This document shows positions 57,286 to 64,000 of a DNA stretch of 64,000 nucleotides, one piece after another. Location: assembly GCA_002733205.1 (NCBI GenBank), contig NVUW01000003.1, forward strand, positions 430,249 through 494,248, read 5' to 3'. Position 1 is the stretch's first letter. Each line of letters begins with the position of its first letter. Origin of the DNA: Thalassobium sp. Lineage in GTDB: Bacteria; Pseudomonadota; Gammaproteobacteria; Pseudomonadales; Oceanobacteraceae. The translations under genes and the position numbers were made by a program. The notes beneath the pieces were generated by a model. That model ran no database searches. It saw only the letters and a list, made by a program, of their open reading frames with translations, and was not told the DNA's origin.

Positions 57286-58065
57286 ATGAGTGTCATCATC
57301 AAGTCCGCTGAGGACATCGAGAAAATGCGTATTGCCGGACGTCTGGCCGCCGAAGTACTGGAAATGATCGGCCCTTACGTCAATCCCGGTGTATCCACCG
57401 GTGAGCTCGACCGCATCTGCCATGACTACATTGTGAATGTTCAGCAGGCCATTCCCGCACCGCTTAACTACCGTGGTTTTCCTAAATCGATCTGTACCTC
57501 GATCAATCAGGTGATCTGCCACGGCATTCCGAGTGATGACAAAATTCTGAAGAAAGGCGACATCATCAATATCGACATCACCGTGATCAAAGACGGTTAT
57601 CACGGCGATACCAGTAAGATGTTCTTTGTTGGCGAGGGCAGCCCGGCCAACCAACGTCTGGTAGAGATCACCCAGGAATGCTTGTATCTCGGCATTGATC
57701 TGGTCAAACCCGGCGCCCGCCTCGGTGATATCGGTCATGTGATTCAACAGCACGCCGAAAGCAATCACTATTCAGTGGTACGCGAATATTGCGGCCATGG
57801 TATCGGTACGGTCTTCCATGAAGATCCGCAGGTACTGCATTACGGTCGCCCAGGCACCGGACTGGAGCTACAAGCCGGCATGATCTTTACCATCGAGCCG
57901 ATGATCAACCAGGGCACGCGCTTTAATAAGCTGATGAAAGACGGCTGGACCGTGGTCACCAAAGACCGCAAACCTTCCGCGCAATGGGAGCACACCATTC
58001 TGGTGACAGAGACAGGCGCAGAAGTGCTGACCCGTCGCCAGGAAGAAACCCGGTTCGGGCAATAA
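57286..58065 (+). CDS. map: Methionine aminopeptidase, type I
   Basis: 259 residues. Removes the initiator methionine. The start gives MSVIIKSAEDIEKMRIAGRL; upstream extension has no support. Metal-binding residues are in NIDITVIKDGYHGDTSKMF (two Asp), REYCGHGIGTVFHEDP (His), MIFTIEPMI (Glu) and QWEHTILVTE (Glu). Divergent from rpsB; glnD begins 3 bp after the stop. Confidence 0.97.
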   Translation: MSVIIKSAEDIEKMRIAGRLAAEVLEMIGPYVNPGVSTGELDRICHDYIVNVQQAIPAPLNYRGFPKSICTSINQVICHGIPSDDKILKKGDIINIDITVIKDGYHGDTSKMFFVGEGSPANQRLVEITQECLYLGIDLVKPGARLGDIGHVIQQHAESNHYSVVREYCGHGIGTVFHEDPQVLHYGRPGTGLELQAGMIFTIEPMINQGTRFNKLMKDGWTVVTKDRKPSAQWEHTILVTETGAEVLTRRQEETRFGQ

Positions 58066-58068
58066 CGG

Positions 58069-60762
58069 ATGGATGCCGTGGCGCCTGCGTTACCCTCGAT
58101 CGACTCGCAGCAGTTATTGGCGGATCTGCAGGCGGCGGTTTCACCGCTGCCGGTGGTTAAACCCCTGCTGAAACGCATTCAGGAAGAGGCTCATGCTTAC
58201 TTCCGCGCCACACTGGACGCCAGCACTCTGATCCCCCTGCGCGCCCGGCTGATCGACCAGATACTGCAATGCCTGTGGCTTAACAGCCAGTTACCCGCCG
58301 CCGATCTCGCCCTCGTGGCCGTTGGTGGTTACGGTCGCGGCGAGCTTCACCCTCACTCCGATATCGACGTACTGCTGCTGGCCCGCAACGAAGATGCAAT
58401 CAACGCCAACAGTGATGCCCTGCAGGGCTTTATTACCCTGCTGTGGGATCTGAAACTGGATGTTGGCCACAGCGTCCGTACGCTGGATGAGTGTGTCAGT
58501 GAAGCGGAAAAAGACCTCACCATCATCACCAATATGATGGAAAGCCGTACACTGGCTGGCGACACGCAGTTGCACCAGCAGCTGAAAGAAGCCACTGCGG
58601 CCGACAGAATCTGGCCTGCCCAGGCATTTTTTACCGCCAAGTGGCAGGAAGTGCAGGCACGCCACCGCAAGCACAACGACTCCGAATACAATCTTGAGCC
58701 CAATGTAAAAAATTCACCGGGTGCTCTGCGGGATATTCAGACCATCACCTGGGTCACGATGCGTCATTTTGGTCAGGGCAGCCTGCTGGCACTTCAGGAC
58801 AAAGGCTTCCTGACAAACTTTGAATTTGAACGCCTGGAACGCAGCCGCCATTTTCTCTGGCAGGTCCGCTACGCCCTGCACATGCTGGCCGGTCGTGAAG
58901 AAGACCGTCTGCTGTTTGATCTGCAGCGCGAAATCGCCGAACTGCTTGGCTTCAGCGATGACAAAAATCAGCTCGGCGTTGAGCGCTTTATGCTGCGTTT
59001 TTACCGTAATCAACTGGCCACAACCGAGTTGTCCGATTTACTACTGCTGCATTTCAATGAAGATTTTATGAAATGCGACAAGGTCAATGAAATTGAAACG
59101 CTGAACGAATACTTCGTTCTCTGTAATGGCTACCTGCAATTAATCGATAAAGATTTATTCGCCCGCGAGCCGGACTGGTTACTGCGCGTATTTCTGTTGA
59201 TGGCGAAAACACCGCAGGCTAAAGGCATTCACTCCGATACCATCCGTGCCCTGCGTGACCACCGCAATCTGATTGACGATGCCTACCGCAGCAACCCGGA
59301 TAATAACCAGATTTTTATGCAGCTGATGCGCAATCGCTCGCGCGTGGTACGCGAGCTGTTACGCATGATGCGCTATGGCATCCTTGGCCGTTATATCCCT
59401 GAGTTCGGTCATATTATCGGCATGATGGAACACGACCTGTTCCATATTTACACCGTCGATGAACACAGTTTCCGCATGATGCGCTTCCTGCGCCATCTGC
59501 GTTTTGGTGATGTACGTGAACGCTTCCCGATAGCCTCACGCCTGATCCACAAAGTGCAGAAAAAAGAAATTCTGTATCTGGCTGCTCTGCTGCACGATAC
59601 CGGCAAAAGCATAGAAGGTGACCATACCGCCAATGGCGGTGAGATCGCCTCAGCGTTCTGCCGCCAGCATAATTTACGCCCCACCGACAGCCATATGGTG
59701 GCCTGGCTGTGCGCCTCACATCTGGTTATGTCACAGGCGTCACAACGTCTGGATCTGAATAATCCGGATGACATTCATCAGTTTGCGCTGGAAATGGGCG
59801 ATCAGAATCATCTCGATCTGCTGTACCTGATTTCTGTTGCTGACATTGTCAGCACCAACCCGAAACTCTGGACCAGCTGGCGTGCTGAACAGATGCGCGA
59901 CCTGTACCGCAATACTCAGGCAGCCCTCCGCCGCGGACTCGGAAATCCGATCAATAAAGAAGATTGGATTGAAGAAATCCAGCAGGAATCGATCAGTCAA
60001 CTGATGGCCAAAGGTCTGAGCGAAGAACGCATTCTGCAAATCTGGGGTGAGCCCGGCGATGATTATTTCCTGCGCGAAGGCATCGATAACATCGTCTGGC
60101 AAACGCTGGAAATTCACGCTCATGGCAGCAGCGGTAAACCGCTGGTATCCATCCGGCCAACGTCTGACCGTCAGTTTGAAGGGGCAACCCAGATCTTTAT
60201 TTTCATGAAAGATCAGCTGAATTTATTTGCCGCCACCACCGCAACACTGGATCAGCTCAACCTGAATATTCAGGACGCCCGCATTATGACTTCCGAGCAG
60301 GAACATAACGCGGTCGATACCTACATTGTTCTGGATGAAAATAACGAACCGATCGACGATCCGCAGCGAATAGAAAAAATCCGTGAAACTCTGATTGAAG
60401 CGCTGTCACACCCGGAAGAATATTCGACCATTATTCAACGCCGCACACCAAGAGTGCTGAAGCAATTTCAGGTAGAAACTCAGGTATCCATGAGCAACGA
60501 CCCGGTGATGCAGCGCACGGTACTGGAGGTGATTGCCGCCGACCGGCCAGGCCTGCTGGCACGCATGGGGGCTATTTTTGCCGAATTCGGCGCACAGATG
60601 CAGGGAGCGAAAATTCTGACCGAAGGCGAACGGGTCTCGGATATTTTCTTTATTCTCGACAGCAACGGCCAGCCATTTTCCGATGCCGCCCAATGCCACA
60701 AACTTCAGGATGCCATCATTCACGGTCTGGAAGAACAGGTCGAAGCTCAATCTGCCGTATAA
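58069..60762 (+). CDS. glnD: PII uridylyltransferase/uridylyl-removing enzyme GlnD
   Basis: 897 residues, full length. Modifies PII proteins in response to glutamine. Nucleotidyltransferase domain with GGYGRGELHPHSDIDVLLL (about 85-103), GlnE-like linker, HD domain with HDTGKSIEGDHT (about residues 513-524), and two ACT domains at the C-terminus (about 700-780 and 815-885). The preceding map gene is 3 bp away, so they are co-transcribed, as in many gammaproteobacteria. Confidence 0.98.
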   Translation: MDAVAPALPSIDSQQLLADLQAAVSPLPVVKPLLKRIQEEAHAYFRATLDASTLIPLRARLIDQILQCLWLNSQLPAADLALVAVGGYGRGELHPHSDIDVLLLARNEDAINANSDALQGFITLLWDLKLDVGHSVRTLDECVSEAEKDLTIITNMMESRTLAGDTQLHQQLKEATAADRIWPAQAFFTAKWQEVQARHRKHNDSEYNLEPNVKNSPGALRDIQTITWVTMRHFGQGSLLALQDKGFLTNFEFERLERSRHFLWQVRYALHMLAGREEDRLLFDLQREIAELLGFSDDKNQLGVERFMLRFYRNQLATTELSDLLLLHFNEDFMKCDKVNEIETLNEYFVLCNGYLQLIDKDLFAREPDWLLRVFLLMAKTPQAKGIHSDTIRALRDHRNLIDDAYRSNPDNNQIFMQLMRNRSRVVRELLRMMRYGILGRYIPEFGHIIGMMEHDLFHIYTVDEHSFRMMRFLRHLRFGDVRERFPIASRLIHKVQKKEILYLAALLHDTGKSIEGDHTANGGEIASAFCRQHNLRPTDSHMVAWLCASHLVMSQASQRLDLNNPDDIHQFALEMGDQNHLDLLYLISVADIVSTNPKLWTSWRAEQMRDLYRNTQAALRRGLGNPINKEDWIEEIQQESISQLMAKGLSEERILQIWGEPGDDYFLREGIDNIVWQTLEIHAHGSSGKPLVSIRPTSDRQFEGATQIFIFMKDQLNLFAATTATLDQLNLNIQDARIMTSEQEHNAVDTYIVLDENNEPIDDPQRIEKIRETLIEALSHPEEYSTIIQRRTPRVLKQFQVETQVSMSNDPVMQRTVLEVIAADRPGLLARMGAIFAEFGAQMQGAKILTEGERVSDIFFILDSNGQPFSDAAQCHKLQDAIIHGLEEQVEAQSAV

Positions 60763-60775
60763 TTCGAAGGGTTCG

Positions 60776-60802
60776 GTCGAAAAATAGCGCTCATTTTTCG
60801 AC
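60776..60802 (+). terminator. Candidate terminator of map-glnD
   Basis: GTCGAAAAAT-AGCGCTC-ATTTTTCGAC stem-loop, 14 bp after glnD. No T-run follows the stem, so activity is uncertain. Confidence 0.55.
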
Positions 60803-60864
60803 TGAAGCCACGCTACAGTATCTCCAATAACAGTACCGCTTAAAGGTGAACAAGGAGATTTCTG

Positions 60865-61707
60865 ATGAACGAACGGCACCTGCAGCACATTATCCCCAGC
60901 CACCCCACATCTGATGGCGACGGTGTAAAAATCCGCCGGGTTGCGTTGTTTGATCAACCTGTCGCCGACCCTTTCCTGATGATCGATGAATTACTGTCTG
61001 ATAATCCGGATGATTTTATCGGCGGCTTTCCGCCACACCCTCATCGCGGCATGGAGACACTGACGTATCTGCGCCATGGCAGTCTCGAACATCGCGACCA
61101 TATGGGAAATAAAGGCATGATTAACAGCGGCGGTGCCCAATGGATGTCGGCAGGACGCGGAATCATTCACAGCGAAATGCCCGCACGGGAGATGCAGCAA
61201 CTGCATGGCTTTCAACTCTGGATTAATCTGCCGGCCAAAGACAAAATGCAGCCACCGAAATACCGTGATGTCAGCGCGACAGAGATTCCATCTGTCACAC
61301 TGACAAACGGCGCCCAGCTACGCGTCATTGCAGGCTCATGGCAGATTGATGGCAACAACATTCAGGGGCCACTGAATGACCTGGCCGCAAGCGCGGGCTA
61401 TCTGGACATTGAATTACCGGCAGGCAGCAATCTCAGCTTACCGACATCTGTACAGCAGAATATCGTCGCCTTTGTTTATCAGGGGCAACTGCAAACTCAA
61501 CCGCTGGCACCAGAAAAGTCGTTACTGGTATTCAGCAAGGGTGAACAATTGACTCTGAATGCACAGAGTGACACCAAACTGCTGCTGTTAAGCGGTGAAA
61601 GCATTGGTGAAAAAGTGGTTCATTACGGTCCCTTTGTCATGAACAGCGTCGCCGAAATTGAACAGGCCATTCAGGATTACAACGCCGGACGTTTTGGCCG
61701 CGAGTGA
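60865..61707 (+). CDS. Pirin family protein
   Basis: 280 residues, bicupin. Strong AAGGAG box. Metal ligands of the N-terminal cupin are His58 and His60 (PHPHRGMETLTY), His102 and Glu104 (IIHSEMP), equivalent to the pirin/quercetinase site. The pirin fold is complete. Members may have quercetin-2,3-dioxygenase-like activity or act as transcriptional cofactors; function here is unknown. Monocistronic with a terminator. Confidence 0.93.
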   Translation: MNERHLQHIIPSHPTSDGDGVKIRRVALFDQPVADPFLMIDELLSDNPDDFIGGFPPHPHRGMETLTYLRHGSLEHRDHMGNKGMINSGGAQWMSAGRGIIHSEMPAREMQQLHGFQLWINLPAKDKMQPPKYRDVSATEIPSVTLTNGAQLRVIAGSWQIDGNNIQGPLNDLAASAGYLDIELPAGSNLSLPTSVQQNIVAFVYQGQLQTQPLAPEKSLLVFSKGEQLTLNAQSDTKLLLLSGESIGEKVVHYGPFVMNSVAEIEQAIQDYNAGRFGRE

Positions 61708-61740
61708 GTCCGAATACCCATAGCGCATCGCTAAAAACAA

Positions 61741-61763
61741 AAAAGGGCCAATGGCCCTTTTTG
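61741..61763. terminator. Bidirectional terminator between pirin and helicase genes
   Basis: AAAAAGGGCCA-T-TGGCCCTTTTT-type stem-loop between convergent genes; A- and T-runs on both sides. Confidence 0.85.
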
Positions 61764-61778
61764 TTTTTCAGAACAGTA

Positions 61779-63152
61779 TCAGTTGCCGTCAGCGCCTGGT
61801 TTTTTACGTTTAATCGGCGCAAAACCTTCGGAATCCATTAATGTTCCGGTGTTTTTTGGACGACTTGGGCGTGGACCCAGCTTTTTCTTTTCTGAGCTAT
61901 TTTTACTGCCTGCTCTTGCGCCTGAAGCTTTTGCGGCGGTGGCTTTTTTACCAGCCTTAGGCTTCTTCTTCGCTCCAGCCGCTTTACCTGATGCCTTCAG
62001 TTTTTTCGGACCACGATAATTACCCTTCAGCTCAGGGATTTCACGTGACTCCATCAACTGCTGTAAATAGCGTTCAATGGACGCTTTCAGATTCCATTCA
62101 TGAGCAGCAATCAAGCTGATGGCCAAACCGGTTTTTCCGGCACGACCGGTGCGGCCGATACGATGAACATATTCATCACCTTTGCGCGCCAGGTCATAGT
62201 TGATGACCAGATCCATACCTTCAACATCCAGACCACGGGCAGCAACATCGGTGGCAATCAGAATATTACGCTTACCTTCACGCAGCGACTGCATCACATA
62301 GTTACGCTCATCCTGCGTCATATCACCGTGCAACATAGCAATACCGTTACGGTGACGACGCAGAAATTCGTTCAGACGCTGCACTTCAATGCGCTTATTC
62401 ACAAAGATAATGGCTTTGTCGTAAGTTTCATTGGCCAACAACCAAACCAGCAAGCGATCTTTATGCGCATTATCATCCGCCAAAATGCGCTGCTGACGAA
62501 TATACTCATGCTGGTCCTGCACCGTGTGAGTGGTAATCACTTCCGGCTCACGCAACATCGCACGAGCAATACGGCCGATCCCCTCATGACGCAGAGTCGC
62601 CGAAAGCATGAACGTCTGACGCTCTTTATTGGCGTGGGACACCACCAGATTCATGTCTTCAGCAAACCCCATATCGAGCATGCGGTCAGCCTCGTCCAGA
62701 ATCAGGAATTCCAGATCTTTCAGCTCTGCGGAACCACGCTTAATATGATCGACCAGACGTCCGGGGGTAGAAATAATGATTTCCGGATTTTTGCGCAGCA
62801 CAGCAGCCTGGTATTTGAATTCGTCGCCACCGGTTAGCAGACCAACATTCAAATGGGTCAGATCGGCAAACTGCTGTGCCGTCTTAAATACCTGACGAGC
62901 TAATTCCCGCGTAGGCACCATCACCAGAGCACGGGTTGCCGCATTAGGTGCTGCAGCTCTGTTCAATAACAATTCCATAACAGGCAACAGATAGGCCAGC
63001 GTTTTACCACTACCGGTTTCTGCGCAAACCTGAACATCCTTTCCCGCCAATGCCAAAGGAAGCATCAGCTCCTGAACTTCAGTAGGGGTAGAAATATTAA
63101 ACTGTTCCAGGCCTGTCAGCAGACGGGCATTAAATTCGATATTGGCAAACAA
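61779..63152 (-). CDS. DEAD-box ATP-dependent RNA helicase (SrmB-like)
   Basis: 457 residues from a TTG start (MFANIEFNARLL), with GAGAG 7 bp upstream. Frames further upstream cross a likely extended -10 (TGTTATACT), so a longer protein from 63209 is less likely. Motifs: Q-motif region (TEVQELMLPLAL), ETGSGKT, PTRELARQ, TPGRL, DEAD, SAT, IATDVAARGLD and HRIGRTGR. The C-terminal roughly 80 residues are Lys/Ala-rich and disordered, as in helicases that act on ribosomal precursors. Its position just beyond an rRNA operon agrees with such a role but does not prove it. Confidence 0.92.
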   Translation of the reverse strand: MFANIEFNARLLTGLEQFNISTPTEVQELMLPLALAGKDVQVCAETGSGKTLAYLLPVMELLLNRAAAPNAATRALVMVPTRELARQVFKTAQQFADLTHLNVGLLTGGDEFKYQAAVLRKNPEIIISTPGRLVDHIKRGSAELKDLEFLILDEADRMLDMGFAEDMNLVVSHANKERQTFMLSATLRHEGIGRIARAMLREPEVITTHTVQDQHEYIRQQRILADDNAHKDRLLVWLLANETYDKAIIFVNKRIEVQRLNEFLRRHRNGIAMLHGDMTQDERNYVMQSLREGKRNILIATDVAARGLDVEGMDLVINYDLARKGDEYVHRIGRTGRAGKTGLAISLIAAHEWNLKASIERYLQQLMESREIPELKGNYRGPKKLKASGKAAGAKKKPKAGKKATAAKASGARAGSKNSSEKKKLGPRPSRPKNTGTLMDSEGFAPIKRKKPGADGN

Positions 63153-63315
63153 AGGATTACTCTCACGTATCAACTGAATTGCAGTATAACAAAAGCGCGG
63201 CATCACCACCGGTTAAGTTATTGCAGGTATTTTATTCAGACAAAGACTGAACGGCAGGATGCTGTTCAGCACAGCGAAGCTGCCTGAAGGGTTGGCACAG
63301 GGAAGTGCCCACATG

Positions 63316-63346
63316 AAAAAACCCCAACCGCATAGCGATTGGGGTT
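63316..63346 (-). terminator. rRNA operon terminator
   Basis: CCCCAATCGC-TATG-CGGTTGGGG stem on the minus strand followed by T-run, about 13 bp beyond the end of 5S rRNA. Confidence 0.85.
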
Positions 63347-63358
63347 TTAGAATAAGAG

Positions 63359-63474
63359 CTTGACGATGACCTACTCTCACATGGGGATGCCCCACACTAC
63401 CATCGGCGATACTGCGTTTCACTTCTGAGTTCGGAATGGATTCAGGTGGTTCCACAGCTCTATTGTCGTCAAGC
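63359..63474 (-). rRNA. rrf: 5S ribosomal RNA
   Basis: About 116 bases. GCTTGACGAC pairs with GTCATCGTCAAGC at the ends (helix I), with the conserved CCGAACTCAGAAGTGAAAC, GCCGATGGTAGTGTGGGG and CCCCATGTGAGAGTAGG blocks. It lies downstream of 23S rRNA on the same strand. Confidence 0.97.
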
Positions 63475-63621
63475 AAACCTTGATGAAGTCGCGTTGTCTT
63501 ACGCTCTATAGAGATCGCAACGTTTCTTCAAATTAGGGCGGATACATGAGTCACTGTTAAGTGAAGAGATTCTCAAGCGAACAAGCAGTTGCTTGTCGTA
63601 TTCAATCAACCCTTCCGGGTT

Positions 63622-64000
<379 letters not shown>

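Noticed and set aside
63213..63476. 87-codon frame across the 5S rRNA gene
   Set aside because: It overlaps 5S rRNA and its terminator; translation is not plausible.

Overview
The window is chromosomal DNA of a gammaproteobacterium, most likely a marine, Pseudomonas- or Oceanospirillales-like one. This is an inference from three things: a canonical rpsB-tsf-pyrH-frr-uppS-cdsA-dxr-rseP-bamA-skp-lpxD-fabZ-lpxA-lpxB-rnhB cluster, a long Pseudomonas-type isocitrate lyase, and desaturase/reductase and adenine-deaminase/oxygenase pairs of the kind seen in Pseudomonas. Species cannot be assigned from the sequence alone. Gene density is high, and there is no phage, plasmid, CRISPR or tRNA gene.

Layout. 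0-12.4 kb: end of a UUP1-type membrane gene and its lipoprotein protease partner, a pair of complementary bacterioferritin subunits, a PAS-GGDEF protein, threonine synthase without homoserine dehydrogenase, a divergent ArsR/SDR pair with a visible operator-promoter, a Nudix hydrolase, a nemRA-like TetR/Old Yellow Enzyme operon with a perfect 24-bp operator, a GRDP-like protein with a Cys/Gly/Ser tail, and an EamA transporter. 12.6-20.1 kb: a guanidine-I (ykkC) riboswitch followed by ABC permease, ABC ATPase, two DUF1989 carboxyguanidine-deiminase-type subunits and a 1230-residue urea/guanidine carboxylase. A 263-bp MITE with TTAA target duplications lies between the deiminase and carboxylase genes. 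The substrate-binding protein and allophanate hydrolase usual for this pathway are not here.

20-38 kb is a mosaic of small operons: DUF1287, an enoyl-CoA isomerase-like protein, a saccharopine-dehydrogenase-like/DUF2269/DoxX-like operon, small membrane proteins, AraC/AhpD-like, adenine deaminase, a 2OG-Fe(II) oxygenase, an orphan BMP-type binding protein, desaturase with ferredoxin reductase, GGDEF, and aceA. It carries most of the non-coding repeats: a truncated second MITE copy, a roughly 0.4-kb hairpin-rich element present as inverted copies at 25.5 and 36.0 kb, a repeated GGGCCTGTT hairpin, and a 39-bp direct duplication of the aceA terminator flank.

38-64 kb is mostly conserved: an H-NOX/histidine kinase pair, a YhiN-like flavoprotein, an acyltransferase, the outer-membrane/lipid A/isoprenoid/translation cluster read leftwards with short overlaps, then map-glnD and a pirin read rightwards, a DEAD-box helicase, and the 3' end of an rRNA operon (23S then 5S, minus strand). 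The rpsB leader has the conserved S2-autoregulation sequence. BamA carries an unusually long Asp-Gly-rich extracellular loop 6.
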